DNA of 64,000 nucleotides from Massospora cicadina. Taxonomy: Eukaryota; Entomophthoromycota; Entomophthoromycetes; Entomophthorales; Entomophthoraceae. Of this stretch, positions 22,930 through 35,070 are shown in pieces. Location: positions 62,001 to 126,000 of the forward strand of contig JAKSZP010009266.1 of assembly GCA_022478985.1 (NCBI GenBank), in the 5' to 3' direction. The stretch's first letter is position 1; each line of letters opens with the position of its first letter. Below the pieces are notes generated by a model. It ran no database searches and was not told the DNA's origin. It saw only the letters and a program-made list of their open reading frames with translations. A program made the translations under genes and the position numbers.

Positions 22930-24240
22930 GAGATGGTGAGGTTTAAGAGCGCCTATGGGTTCCTGATAGACCATTTCGCCTAGTATTCATCTGGGACAAT
23001 CATGATGGAAAACCATTGGTCATCTTGGGAAGGAAACACTCTAGATTTAATTAGCTGCACTTACATTTGGAAGGGGTTAGTTGCACAGGTGGCTAGGTAT
23101 TGTAAAGAGTGCCTAGTCTGCAACTAAATGCTACTGAATCACCAGCCTCTAGTTTGGCTGTTGGTACCAGTTTAAAAGGCTGAAGGGCCTTGGACTTCTC
23201 TATCAGTTGATTTTATTGTAAATTACTTGCATCCGAAGGCCATGATGCCATCATGGTGGTGGTAGACCATTTTAAAAAGTTCGCCCACTTTATTACCTGT
23301 AGAACCACAGTTACCATGGCTAAGATGGCTAGGCTCTTTGTCACTCATGTGTTTGCTCTTCATGGGGTCCCTCAAGAAATAATTAGTGATCGTGGACCCC
23401 AGTTTACCTCCATCTTTTGGGAAGAGTTGTGTAAGACTCTGCAAATCCATTCCTGCCATTCAACTGCCCATTACCCTCAATCATATGGGCAGACTGAACG
23501 AGTGAACCAGTGCATCAAACAGTTCTTGCAGTGTTACAACGCTGAAGATTATTCAGATTGGGTTTCCCATCTCCACATGGACCAATTCAGCTATAGCAAC
23601 GCACAACATGAATCAATCAGTTGTTCCCCTTCTTCGACAACTTTGGCTTCAATCCCGCCTTCAACATGGAGCCCAGTTGTGGAACCAAGGTGGGTACCGT
23701 GGTGGACTTTGAAAAAATGATCAAGAAAGTATACCAGGATATGAGCACGAATTTAGATGCAGCTATGCAAGCTTATAAGGATAATGTAATGGGAAGAGAT
23801 GAGTTGGACCAGCGTACAAGGAAGGAGATCTCGTGAAGCTGAATGCTAAAAACATCTTAATAAAGCAGCCATGTGAAAAACTAGAACCTAAGAGGTTTGG
23901 GCTGTACCGCGTCATCAGAAAGGTGGGCCACGCCTCTGCTAGTTGGATCTCCCCCCTTATTTCAAATCTTTTCAATATTTCATGAAAGCAAGCTTACATT
24001 GTTTGTGGGTCCCCTACCAGAGACTCCCAAGGCTTATCTCATGGATGGGGAGCTGGAGTAGAAAGTAGAATGAGATTGTAGCCTCTTGTTGGATAAGAAG
24101 AAATATTGAGTATCTTGAATACTGGAAAGGATTTGATGCAGCAGAGAACAGTTGGATCCCAGTGCGTGACTGCTCTCATGCCCCAAGATTAATTTTAGCA
24201 TTCCACAAGCGTTTCCCTGAGGCTGCAGGATCTAAGTCAA
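22930..24240 (+). pseudogene. G2 integrase and chromodomain remnants
   Basis: 23253-23720 carries VDHFKKFAHFITCR, then IISDRGPQFTSIFW and GQTERVNQ, so the second Asp and the Glu of the catalytic triad are present. The zinc-binding part upstream has a stop inside its second Cys pair. The chromodomain near 24070-24230 contains IEYLEYWKGFDAAENSW and FHKRFPEAAG. It ends at the G3 insertion point (24311). Confidence 0.8.
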
Positions 24241-24306
24241 AGAAAGCCATTGCTGCCATATGTTGGCCCCTGCCCACAAAAGTTTTCTTGGCAAATGCCT
24301 CTATAG

Positions 24307-24311
24307 AGGGG
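24307..24311. repeat. G3 target-site duplication, left
   Basis: AGGGG; repeated at 30380-30384. Confidence 0.88.
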
Positions 24312-24868
24312 TGTCATGATTATGATATAACTGGCTGATAAGCCCTAATTCGTTATGGCAGAATGGATGAAATCCGCAGAGTTTGATATGAGCTATGATT
24401 ATATGAGCGCCTCGAGATGATGCGATATTAGGTTGGTATGGATGGTTATTGGTTCACATCCATATCAGGCGATTAGTAGATATTGATGAATGATGAATAG
24501 TTGGGAAATCGCCTCGAATTAGGAGACTGTGAAAGTATGAATGAAGAATTGCTAGAATAAATGAGTATGGCAAATTATATATTAAGCCAAAGAAGCAGTA
24601 TTGTCAAAAGATCTGAGATATAAGTAAGATGAGATGATTGACAAGAGGAGGTTGTTAGTTTTAGAGAAGCGGAACAGCGAGTATCAGCTGTATTTTAATA
24701 TATTAAATAAAGAAGTGTCGTGGGAGCAAGTGCTCCATATTTTATTAAAAGCTTATTCTGTTGTTGTGAGGATGACAATTGTCATATTGTTAAAATATTG
24801 CTCAAGTGGGCTGACCCTGTGCAAAAACCCCTTTGGCGTATCTCCAGAATACTGCCAAATTTATAACA
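24312..24868 (+). repeat. G3 5' LTR
   Basis: 557 bp, TGTCATGATT...TTTATAACA. A TTTAATATATTAAATAAAG segment near 24692 could serve as core promoter or poly(A) signal. Its mate is at 29820-30379. Confidence 0.92.
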
Positions 24869-24882
24869 ATGGTGCTCACTAC
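24869..24882 (+). promoter_or_regulatory. G3 primer-binding site overlapping a gag ATG
   Basis: TGGTGCTCACTAC (24870-24882) starts with TGG, the complement of a tRNA CCA end, one base after the LTR. The ATG at 24869-24871 overlaps it and opens a frame MVLTT that stops after eight codons. G6 has the same 13-base site and the same MVLTT start in a longer frame. Confidence 0.7.
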
Positions 24883-24989
24883 AGGGGGCCCATAGATCAA
24901 AAATCAACTCTCCAGTCGCTGGCCATGGTGCATCCAGCTTGCATGGACCAGGGATTCTCATGACATACTACATTAGTCAAATATGCAGA

Positions 24990-25865
24990 ACTCAAACATG
25001 CTTTAAATGCTATGCTCAGAAGGCAAGACTAGCTATTTCAGGAAGTCTGTAGTGATAAGTTGCCTCCATTCAATTGTGATGGGAATATTCATGAGTTCTT
25101 TAAGCAATTCAAGTTTGCAATGGAAGGAGCCTCTGACTGGCGGAAAGCAAAGCTGTTAATATCCACCCTTGGATGTTGGAAGCGCCGACCAGGTCACCTG
25201 TTATCTTAAAAACGGTTCCGTTTCATACCACGAAGTAAAGGAAATTGTTGCTGTTGTTCAGGGGTACTGCAAAGATGTCACAAAGGAAGGCAGGATTCTT
25301 GACAATCAAATTTCAGCATAATGAGAAACTTACCGCGTTTGCTGATCAATTTACAATGGAAGCTCATGTGTTAATTGGGGCAGGGTTTTATCCAAATCTG
25401 ACATGAGTATTACAATAAACTCCGCTGTAAAACTATACTGCAAATGTACAACGTCATGACCCCAATGTCTGATGAAGATGTACCCTTGCTTAAAATTGAC
25501 CAGTTTTTGTGCCATATATCTGCCAACTCTCCTCCACCCAATAAAGAGCGCAATCCTTCTGCTACCATTGCTGGACCATCTTACTTGAAAAAATTTGGCT
25601 GTTCAGTTCATAGTCTGCCAATTTTCCTCAGCAGTTGAATGTCCACCCCATACCTGCTTATCATCACCAGTCTAACTACCGCCCTGGGCCTAATTATGCT
25701 GACCATCAGCAGTCATTTTATCGCCCTGCGCCTGTTTACATTAAGCGCCTTTTGTACAACTTTCCACATGTAACAACTCACAATATTCAAGGACGCAGGC
25801 CCTACGGGGTAAATTGTTTCAAATGTGGTCACCCTGGGCACCTGGCGCGTGGTTGCCCCAATTGA
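24990..25865 (+). pseudogene. G3 gag with CCHC knuckle
   Basis: The Gag region is broken by several frame changes. The C-terminal part 25635-25865 is open and ends with a complete zinc knuckle, NCFKCGHPGHLARGC, at about 25812-25857 (C-x2-C-x4-H-x4-C), preceded by a Tyr/Pro/Gln/His-rich linker. Upstream pieces at 25050-25450 resemble a capsid region but are hard to read. Confidence 0.75.
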
Positions 25866-26329
25866 TGGGTCCATTATGTACATCAGGATCAATGTGACCA
25901 GGGAAAAATCATAGCAGAATAGAGATGGGACTCTACTTCCGCTATTCCAAATTTAAACGTCCCACTTGAATCAACTGAAGTAAATGCCATGGGAGCACAT
26001 CAGTACGATAATACATACTTATATCAGCAGCTGTTTGGAAGAGTACTTATACTGACATGGGCACAAGCCCAGTCCGCAACAGAAGAAGGACTTGAAGAGC
26101 AACTAAAGCCGTACGCCTACCAGATGTTTGACCAAGTTTCTTCATACAAGCTAGATTTAGCTGCTGATGGCCCTTTCTCAATAGGGGCGAACATTGCCCT
26201 TCTGATAAATGCTATTGTCAATGAGTATCCAAAGTCTGTGAGGAGCTTACCAGATTTCTTTGAAAACGAGATCCCGTAAATGTTCATGTAGTAAACAGTC
26301 AATATTCCTCTTACACTGAATGTACCTAC

Positions 26330-26780
26330 TGTAACATTGTTGTAGCGAAAACCCAGGGTTGTGCTATCATAGATATGGGCGCTTTAGTCAACATAGTTTC
26401 CACTAAGTTGGCAGTAAAGCTGACATTAAAAACTGTTGTGGACCACTGTAGGGTTTACGGAACCACTGGAGTGGAAAACACCGTTTTTGAGGGAGCGTCA
26501 TTGCACTTCCATTGTGGTTTGGGTCCATTGTCATTGTAACTCTGGCGATAGTGTTACCAAACAATAATTATGATCTGTTAATTGGAACTGCTCTCATGCG
26601 ACACTATGGGGCTGTCATTGATATGGCAGAAGGAACCTTTAGAAATTTTGGGGCAGCAGATCCCAATTTACTTCACCTCCAGTAGAGTACTAAAAAATCC
26701 GGTTCACATGGGACATATCAACCTTGCCTGCAGTGATGGGGTGAATCCAGTTCACTACCATTGAATTAAGAGTAAGACTC
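26330..26780 (+). pseudogene. G3 aspartic protease remnant
   Basis: IIDMGALVNIVSTKLAVKL near 26370 stands where the D-(S/T)-G active site should be: the second residue is Met. NNYDLLIGTALM (near 26565) is the second conserved block. A frameshift lies between them. Confidence 0.65.
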
Positions 26781-27329
26781 AGGCCCTTCCCCAGCAGATA
26801 TATGAATATCAAGGGCTGCCGCTCAGAGCTTCTGGAGCTATATCCATTCCCTTTGGACATCAAGTAATAGTAAACACTGAGTTACAGGTGGAAGTGCCAA
26901 CTGGGTTTTATGTGGAGATCCTTAAATCTTATCAGTAGTCACGTTTTGAGCCCCACGTGGCTCCAAGCACTATTCTTTAGGGTTATGGAGAGATTAAGAT
27001 TTTGTTAGCGAATTTTCAGCATGAACTGATAGACATCCACTGAAACTAAATAGTGGCGTTTTTACATCCGATCCCAGCGGAGGAGGTCCTCTAGGTTCAC
27101 GAGTTTGGTTCTCTGGATGAATTTGGGTTACCCTTTGAACCACAACTTGGCATAATTATGGTGGTACCATACATAAATTTAATAGGTTATTGGAGGAACA
27201 AAAAGAGCAGGCAATAGCTTTATTCTAAAAATATAAAGAGATTTTGCTGTAGATGATCACGATTTAGGTTGCGCACAAGGAGTGGTCCATTGAGTGGATA
27301 ATGGGGATTATCCCCCCATCAGATAGCTG

Positions 27330-28560
27330 ATCCGCTGGTCAAGGGCAGCAAAAGAGGTAGTTACTGAGGAAATTGTAAAGTTGCTTGACCAAAGGATGCT
27401 CAAACCATCAAAGAGTTCGTGGGCTTCACCCTTTCTGATTGTCAAAAAGAAGGAAGGCACCAACTGGGTAGTAAAAGATTACCAAAAGCTCGTCAGCATT
27501 ACCAAAAAGGACTCATACCCCTTGCCACAAATCTTTGATGCCCTGGATCAGTTGGGAGGAGCTCATTACTTTTCAGCAATGGATTTAATACCTGGTTAAT
27601 GGCAAATCAAGTTGCCTGTGACAGATCAGGAGAAATGCGCCATTATTATGTCCGAGGGGCTTTTCCAACTAACCTGTATGCCTCAAGGGCTAGGTAACGC
27701 ACCAGCTACATTTCAGCGGGCCATGGACACCATTCTCGGTAACCTGAAGCTTTCATGAGTACTTATGTACCTTGACAATATAAATGTCCTTTTGCGTACA
27801 TTTTCTGAGCATCTTACCCATTTGGAGGAGGTCTTCTGCTGGCTTGCGGAAGTAAACATTAAAATTTAGCCCCATAAATGCCAATTCTTTAAGGACCAAC
27901 TGGAGTACCTTGGGTTTGTTTTGGATTCGTCTGGGTTGATGCCCCAACCATTCAATGTAGAGACTGTTTGAAAAATGACCCCACCGAGCAGCAAACATGA
28001 TGTACAGGTATTTTTGGGGATGGTCGGTTACTACTGACGCTTCATCCCCAACTTCAGCTGTATTAGAGGTCTGTTGTCTGAGTTATTAAAAAAGGAATCC
28101 CCATTTGAATGGATGAAACGCCGCCAATGTTCATTTGATTTACTTTGAATGGCGCTAATAAGCGTGCCAGTGCCGCATTGCCCTAATTTTGATAAAGAGT
28201 TTATTATTCAGATGGATGCATCCCTTTCCGCCGTTGGGGAGGTCCTATAAAAAAGATGATGCAGGGGAGGAGCACCTAGTGGAGTACTGCAGTCAAAGCC
28301 TCAATTACCATGAATGTAATTACAATGTGACCAAGTGGGAGTTTTTAGCGGTGATATATGCATATAAGCAATTTAGGGTATACTTGCATGGAGTGAAGTT
28401 CAAAGTTATAATTGATCACACTTTGTTACGCTGGTTGCAGAACCTTAAGGAGCCTGAAGGGCGCCTAGCCCAATGGGCCCTCAAACTGCAGGATTTTGAT
28501 TTAGAAATACTTCACTGACCTGGAGCAAAACACCAGAATGCCAATTGCTTATCAAGATTA
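27330..28560 (+). pseudogene. G3 RT and RNase H, active site altered
   Basis: The RT has FLIVKKKEGTNWVVKDY, the AMDLIPG block, and YLDNI at 27768-27782, where the second catalytic Asp of YLDD is Asn. RNase H at 28189-28518 retains the first Asp (QMDASL), KWEFLAVIYAY (Glu), IIDHTLLRWL, and NANCLSRL instead of the usual final Asp. Many stops interrupt it. The Asn substitution would be expected to abolish polymerisation in this copy. Confidence 0.82.
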
Positions 28561-28759
28561 CCAACAATTGCGGTTACAGCAGATCTGAGCAACATAATGT
28601 TTGACAAGATTCTCAGTAGCAAGTATGACGATAAACCGCCTCCAGTCATCAAAGTATTGGACGGAATAAGGGCCAATATATTCCGGAAAAATGGTAAATT
28701 GTATAAGCGAATAGGAGACAATACAGTGAACAATCCCCAGACATTCTTCCCAACCTAAT

Positions 28760-29760
28760 ACTATTATGAGCGCACACTGAGCCGTTGGACATGGTGGAGT
28801 ACGTAAAAGCCTGAAATTGCTGCTACCACAGTACTATTGGGAGAGCATGAATTTCGATGTGCTTAAAACTATTTCCTGCTGTCACCAGTGCCAAGTGGAA
28901 AAGCTGTTTCGCCATAATTCTCATACCAGTTAGTAGAACCATATTTTGCTTTGCATACAGTTTCCCTGGATGTCGTTGTACCTCTAAAAACAGGAGCTAA
29001 CTGGTCCAAGTACATTCTGGTGGCTATCAACCACTTGACCAGGTGGGTCGAAGCACATGTGATACAGGATTTGGGGGCGGTCACAGTGGCCAAATTTATA
29101 ATGGAATGCATTATTCAGCAGCATGGCTGCCCTCAGTTCATCCTTACTGATAATGGAACCAACTTCACTTTCCACATCCTTCTAAATCTTAATGAGCTGA
29201 TGGCCATCTGAAGGGTTTTAAAAACCTCATAACACCCTGAGTTCAACGGAATGATTGAGTGGGTCAATGGGACTTTAGTGAACATACTCCATAAATTATT
29301 AGCTGATTAACCCTCAGATTGGAGTTCCCTTTTGTCCACTGTCATCTTCGCCTATAATATTAGTTATCATTCCACCATGGGGAAGAGTCCATTCCAATTA
29401 CTATATGGATGACACCCTGCTCTTCTGAAGCTGCTATACTCCTGTGTAGAAGATACTGGTGGAATGGATACCAAAAGTTATTTGATGACCCTAGCTTACA
29501 CCTTAATCAAATTGCAAACTGAAGCATACTTATTCAGTTTAGCCAGGAAGAGTAAGACTCAAGTTTCCAATCAAGTACAGCGTAGCAGTTTATCCCAGTT
29601 CAAAGATGGAGACATGGTTCTATTCCATGATTAGCATGATTTTGGATGGAAGCACAAGTTGGTCAGTATCTAGATTGGGTTGTTCGAAGTTATTGAGAAG
29701 ACAGATTTGGATGGATCTACAAAGGACCCTACAAGTGGTTGGATAATCAACTGATTGCAC
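28760..29760 (+). pseudogene. G3 integrase remnant
   Basis: 28951-29211 has SLDVVVPLKTG (first Asp), a hydrophobic strand, and FILTDNGTNF (second Asp). The Glu block follows in another frame as GMIEWVNGTL. CCHQCQ marks part of the zinc site near 28880. Later segments (SPFQLLYG, DGDMVLFHD) are the integrase C-terminal part. Confidence 0.78.
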
Positions 29761-29819
29761 ATCAAGTCTCTAGGCGTATAAGTAATATGAGCCTTATCGT
29801 CCAGTCAAGGGGGGTATAA

Positions 29820-30379
29820 TGTCATGATTTTGATATGACTTAATGATAAGTCCTAAGTCTTTATGGCATAATGGATAGAATCCACCAAGTTATACGAGTT
29901 ATGATTATTCAAGTGCTTCAAAATGAGGTAATATTGGGTTGGTACAGATGGTTATTGGTTTGCATCCATATGAGGTGATTAGGAAATTTTGATGAATGAT
30001 GAATAGTTGGGAAATCGCCTCAAATTAGGAAATTGTGAAAGTATGAATGAAAAATTGCTAGAACTAATGAGATATGGAAAATTAAATTACTAAGCCAAGG
30101 AAGCAGCATTGTTTAAAGTTGCTGAGATATAAGTGAGATGAGATGATTAATTTGAGGAGATTGTTAGTAGTTTTAGAGGAGGGGAACAGTAAGGAACGCT
30201 TTTTTTAAAATAATAAATAAAGAAGATTTGTGGGATTAAATGCTCCATATTTTATTAAAAGTTTATTATGTTGTTTTAAGAATGACGATCATCATATTGT
30301 TAGTCCAATTTCTCAGTGGGCTGAACCCTGTGCAAAAACCCCTTTGGCGTATCTCTGGAATACCGCCAAATTTATAACA
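29820..30379 (+). repeat. G3 3' LTR
   Basis: 560 bp, TGTCATGATT...TTTATAACA, preceded by CAAGGGGGGTATAA (polypurine tract). The right TSD AGGGG is at 30380-30384. Confidence 0.92.
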
Positions 30380-30406
30380 AGGGGTGGATCCAAAAAAGAA
30401 GGGTAA

Positions 30407-30925
30407 TGTCATGTTTACATGACCTAATTAAGGGCACCAACATCAAAAACATGGCTGGATGGAAGGAGGTCCAAAGGCTCAAGTTGCAGGACCTTCTTGA
30501 ACTAAAGCACACCTTGGATTAATGCTGGGTATGTTTCAGATATGCCCAGGCTGGTCCATGTGGGGTGCTTAACGCCCACCCCTTCTTTCTGCTCCTGCAT
30601 TAAAATGGACAAGCTACTTGTTAAATGATGATGTCTCAATCTGATACCTGGTAAACGAGGGTAAAAAACCCTATCAGTTTATAAATTTTCCAACTTGGGT
30701 CAGCCTTGACTTCAATCAATTACTTGAGTTTAGACAGATTTTGAAGTATAGCACCCTGTCAGATGGAAGTGTGTGCTTATTAGTGCACCTCAGCTTAGCA
30801 CCATTTTCTCTAATGGATGATTCCCCAAATTTTTTTTACTATGATCCTAAAATACAAATTTTTCTCATTTGGTTGCCTTCCCTATAATAAAATACCGCAT
30901 TCATTTACAGGTTTACTTTATTTTG
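30407..30925 (+). repeat. G2 3' LTR, first part
   Basis: It starts TGTCATG after the purine tract GGATCCAAAAAAGAAGGGTAA. It aligns with the G1 LTR through segments such as TAAAGCACACCTT and CTTCAATCAATTACTTGAGT. It breaks off near TACAGGTTT, where B2 begins, and resumes near 33476. The exact junction was not resolved. Confidence 0.78.
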
Positions 30926-32169
30926 ACATGCGTGAACCTGAAAGTCCAGGGGAACGTTCCCTGTGCATAGATCAGTCACTCTTCCCATTTCCGAGCAAAA
31001 GGGGCCAAAGAGGGTGGCTGTACCCCTTGTCACCTAGGGCAGCCTCGCCCACATGGTAGACGAGTGCTGGGTAACAGCCTTCCCTCTTCAGATCCCTCCT
31101 GGTACCCTCGCTCACCTCAGCTGAACTCATTAGCTGGATTAAAAAAATCTGTGATGAGATCACCAAATTGAAGTTAATTGATCTGAAACTTACAGAAATC
31201 AAGCCTGAAAATCAGAAAATTTATAATCAATGAGGGACTAATATTGAATTATCAGGTGGAATTGCTGACAGTTTCGATTTGTCCAGCAGAGCAATTGTTG
31301 AAATCAACCACTCTTGAAATAGTCGGGGATGATTCCCAACATGAAGAGAACATCATTGGACACCATCAATTATAGTCTAAAGCTTCCATCCGGCAAATTG
31401 CTAGTTGCAGCCAATGCAACTCTTTTGACCAAATGAATGGCCCAGCAACTGTGCATGGGGGGGTGGGCATCCCAAACCCATTTCCAACCATTTGGGACCG
31501 CCCCTACATGGGGTGACCCTGGGGAATTTCAGTTGCTCATTGGGTCAGACACTGTCGCACCAACTACCAAAAATGCAGTCAATCCTCAGTTTGGATATTC
31601 AAGGTCAAATGAACAAAACTCAGCCTGCTGCTAAATCCTTTGATGTCAGTTCCCATTGAGCTTATCTGTCATGGAAATGGCAGAAGAAGTCATACTGGCC
31701 TGCCAATCAGGATGCATGAACACCCAAAAAGCAAGCCAGAATTCCAGAGGCATTGCCAATCATATGACTTGTTATGGAGCTGGGAAATGTGATACCACGA
31801 AGTGGTGGTGCAACAACAGGGTAAGGAGTATCCTAACGACAAACCACACTGAGCCCATTCCCAACTCAGTGGTTTTAACTGCATGAGATGGGATTACTGG
31901 GATAGTTTCGACGAGATTCTTGGCTTGAGAGGCCAACTCATCAGGGGCGATAGGGAGATGGGATTCTTTCTTTCCATTGTTGTACATAGGGCCATAAGAT
32001 CCCCATATATTGTTGTTGGAAGTTCATAAGAGCGGGGTTGTAAAACCAAAAGTGTCAGACTCGCTGGGCCCAATCAGCAATAGAGGGAGCCATGGTGACC
32101 ATTAGTACTGGTAAAGCCCACCCAGAGTGCAGGGCAACAGACCACCAGGGAAATGGCATCTGGGATGCA

Positions 32170-33235
32170 GTCAGAACGGAAAATAAATTTTTTTTGATTT
32201 TTTAGGCAAAAATTTATTTGGAAAGGAAAGTAAGAAAATTGACCAACAATTTTCTCAGTGCCATGCAACTGATTAAATAGTGGTCAATTGGGTAGTGACA
32301 GGATGGGGTTGGGACCCACAAACTTGACCTAACCAGCAAATTGTTTGGGAATGGGTGGGTTTTTTTCTTTGGGAACCAACATCGCAAAATTTGGCAGTTT
32401 GCTGAGTCTCTGTCAGTTCAACCTCAAACGTCCAAACCAGGGCTCAACTACATTTCCAATGGTTAGCATGATGACGTTTGGCCCAATGGGTGATGGAAAT
32501 CCCCCAAGGCCATCCCATATAGGGATGGGTCCATTTGGTTGGGAATGGGTTCAGGATGGCCAACCTGCCTGCGCTCAGTCATCTAACCATTCATTTGGTC
32601 AACAGCAGCACATCAGGTGCAATGCCCGAATTACTATCAGAGGGCTTTGAACCCTCGTCAATGGTGCCCAATATTTGTTCTACTGGTTTAGTGATTGAAT
32701 TAGAACTGTTGGGTGATCCAGCCAATATCTCATTCTTCATGCTTTTATAGCCATTCAAATTTTGGGCATCAGCGAGATTGACAGCCAAATTAGATCTGAC
32801 CAATTTCAATTCAGTAATCTTGGCACAGATTTCACTAATTCCCTGCAATAGTTCTGCCAAGGTAAGTGTGGGTATTGGGGGTGGGATCCGAAGCAGACGA
32901 GCTGTTACCCATCGCTCATCTGCTATGTGAGTGAGATCGCCCTGAGTGATAAGAGGTACCGCCATCCTCTTTGGTGTCTTTTTATTTGGGAATGGGAAGA
33001 TGACCTGATCAAGAGCAAAGGACATTCCCAGAGACTTACATTATTTGTCCAATTTCCCAGAAAATTTGCTAGTTAGGTTGAACTTGAGGGATCTGATCCC
33101 ATCTTATTCCCGCATCAATTGACCACTACTTAATCAGTTGCATCGCACTGAGAAAATTGTTGGTCAGTTTTCTTTCTTTATTTTCCATTAAAAAAATCCT
33201 TTCCCCAACTTTAGTTTTTATGTTGAAAAATAAAT
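32170..33235. repeat. Roughly 180-bp inverted repeats flanking a B ORF
   Basis: 32170-32355 and 33050-33235 are reverse complements with scattered mismatches; the best block contains GACCAACAATTTTCTCAGTG. Together they could fold the intervening sequence into a 0.7 kb loop. They arise because an inverted B copy lies inside a direct B copy. Confidence 0.7.
32591..33025 (-). pseudogene. B-repeat ORF, inverted copy (144 codons open)
   Basis: This is the best preserved copy of the B protein. Order: a short hydrophobic start, FPFPNKKTPKRMAVPLITQG, DERWVTARLLRIPPP, LTLAELLQGISEICAKITEL, then a Ser/Asn-rich tail. Homologues are at 9308-9589 and 30940-31240. No zinc knuckle, protease or polymerase motif is present. 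Its role is unknown; a capsid-like or structural function is only a guess. Confidence 0.45.
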
Positions 33236-33475
33236 CGCCCTTATCACTGGCATTCCAACACCCCTTGGGGTTTATGGCCATTTTTGTTGGTATTTCATTA
33301 TGTGTCTGTACACAATTCTGGTTCATTGGCAATTATTAGTGGAATTTTTTCAAATTTTATAACTTTGCATCAAGAGCAGTGCCTTTAGCATTCTGTTTTG
33401 CCATTCAGGTGCTTTGGCACTTAGGCTGTCAGGCTGGTCTAATTTTAACTTGTTGTTTGCCTGACAGAACCTGTT

Positions 33476-33832
33476 TGTGGACCTCTTCAAGGAGGTCTCA
33501 TGACACTTAAGCTAATTTATTTGTTTTAAAAGTTATAACAGCATTAGGTGCGCCGCTGGTCCACTCAGTTTGCCTCCAGCCTGAGGCACCCATACACTCT
33601 AACTCTGTTTAAAGCTTGGTTAGGACTTTTCTTTGAGACACAACCAAGTTTTGATGGTTGTGCGATCTCTGATAATGGTAGTCATATTAACCACCCTTGC
33701 CCTATGTCACTTTAGCACATGAACCCTCTGTGGGGCTATTCTCCTTGTAATACTGACGGCTAGTTCCTTTACGTTGGGACTGTTCCCCGTGCACCACCAC
33801 ATAGGGAACTGGAGAGTTCTAGATACTCTCCT
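33476..33832 (+). repeat. G2 3' LTR, second part
   Basis: It contains GTTTGTGGACCTCTTCAAGG (G1: TGGACCTCTTTGGGGAGG), GGCGCACC-type segments, and ends GAGTTCTAGATACTCTCCTGGCA against CTCTTGACA in G1. The end lies next to G4. Confidence 0.7.
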
Positions 33833-33909
33833 GGCAAGCTCCTGACTGTCAGAAAGTTAAATGCTTAATCACTTTTCTATGTAGATCCGCTACAGAATTT
33901 ATGGTCCCC

Positions 33910-34540
33910 CCTAATGTGATGCAGTATTTGGGACAAAGCTAAAGCCACACTTATTAAAAAACTTGGTAGTGATTTTACATTGGCTAATAAGAAACAGGCG
34001 TTCATGAGTATGGGGCAAGATGTGGATAATCTCATGTAGAGTTTGCTGCTCGTTTCAATTTTGAAGCTCAAGCATTGGTGACCAATAACCACCTTATGCT
34101 TGATGACGTGGTCATTGCTGTCCTGTCCCCTTTAGTGTTCAACCCAAAGCTCCATCCCCACATGACTTCAGTGAAACAAAAATTTACTTGATTTGATTTG
34201 ATATTAAGTAGGCTCTCCACAAAATTCCTGACTCCATAATAACTTCCGCTCCTGCTTCTACTTCAGCCTCCCATCCTTGAATTCTTGTGGTAAACAACAA
34301 AAATCCTGGAAAGAATTGTACTTGATCTAACTATACCTTTTGTGGCCTTCACAACCATTCCATATAGCATTGTTTGACGAAAATAGCTGATGCAAAAGAA
34401 AAAGAGGGATCAGCATAGGGTGAGAGGCTTTCTATGCTGATGGATCCACTATGCCTCAGAACAGATACATTCATACTATTTCCGATGACCTTTCTGGCTC
34501 TAGTGCACCTGTAGGGAAACTCCTATTGAGCATTTAGTTG
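33910..34540 (+). pseudogene. G4 gag remnant
   Basis: IWDKAKATLIKKLGSDFTLANKKQAF, read in one frame at about 33925-34010, is a Gag capsid-type helix region. Further capsid sequence follows after a stop. Near 34325 a degenerate knuckle (TFCGLHNHSI, then HC after a stop) has Tyr in place of the first Cys. Confidence 0.55.
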
Positions 34541-34589
34541 ACAAGAAAATAGTGATATTTTCTATTCTACTATTCCTAAGTCTTCTTCT

Positions 34590-34958
34590 ATGGCAAAATA
34601 TTCTGTCCCAGCTGAGTTGGAAATGAAGGTGACTTGTATTGAAGTGGTAGTCCACAAAATGAAGGTTCTTGCTATGGTTGACTCTGGTTTCCCTATTAAC
34701 ATTATCTCTTCACGACTAATTCGAAAAATTAATGTTCCTCCTGACCTTAACCATTCATTAATCTATGGAACAGCTGGTACCCCATATGCTCGTGCTATAG
34801 GCGCTTACTCTCACTTTCCCTATAAGCTAGGCAACCTAAAACTTTCTGTCCCTGCCGTAATATTAGATCTTAATAGCTACGACCTCTTATTAGGCACTAT
34901 GTTCAATATGGAGCATGCTGCAAGTATAACTTCAAGGTTAAGCTTATTTCTATATTAG
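34590..34958 (+). pseudogene. G4 aspartic protease
   Basis: This 122-codon open stretch has the active-site motif MVDSGFPINIISSRL (Asp-Ser-Gly intact) and NSYDLLLGTMF, the second conserved block. Between them, GAYSHFPYKLGNLKLSVPAVI closely resembles the G6 protease region. It is the least damaged domain of G4. Confidence 0.75.
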
Positions 34959-35070
34959 GATACCAATTCCTTTAATTTTAAAATCTTTTTTTAAGGAAAA
35001 ATGGAAGCGGATATTCAGGGCGTGTCTTCTTGAGTCTCCTAACTCAGTCTAGCGCTTAGAATATCAAACG

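Larger units (their letters stand above)
20150..24311 (+). mobile_element. G2: decayed chromovirus related to G1 (body)
   Basis: G2 parallels G1 from just after the 5' LTR (GTGTGGGACTTTCAT near 20155) through the chromodomain. It resumes after G3 at 30380, with its polypurine tract and 3' LTR. No 5' LTR was found; the left side runs into LINE ORF1 debris. It is much more decayed than G1, with many stops in every domain. The left boundary is approximate. Confidence 0.8.
24312..30379 (+). mobile_element. G3: Ty3/gypsy element nested in G2
   Basis: This 6,068-bp element has LTRs at 24312-24868 and 29820-30379, TSD AGGGG, a primer-binding site one nucleotide after the 5' LTR, and gag-protease-RT-RNase H-integrase order. 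No chromodomain was seen. The LTRs are clearly diverged, more than those of G1, so G3 is older; G2, its target, is older still. It inserted between the G2 chromodomain and the G2 3' LTR, about 95 bp before that LTR. Confidence 0.93.
30926..33475 (+). mobile_element. B2 repeat inside the G2 LTR, containing an inverted copy
   Basis: This is a second B-type repeat of about 2.5 kb. On the plus strand it has the B ORF region (30940-31250, stops), spacer and terminal segment ending GCCTGACAG. Within it, 32170-33050 is an inverted partial B copy whose ORF is open on the minus strand. No polymerase or transposase is encoded. Boundaries are approximate because no duplication was resolved. Confidence 0.6.
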
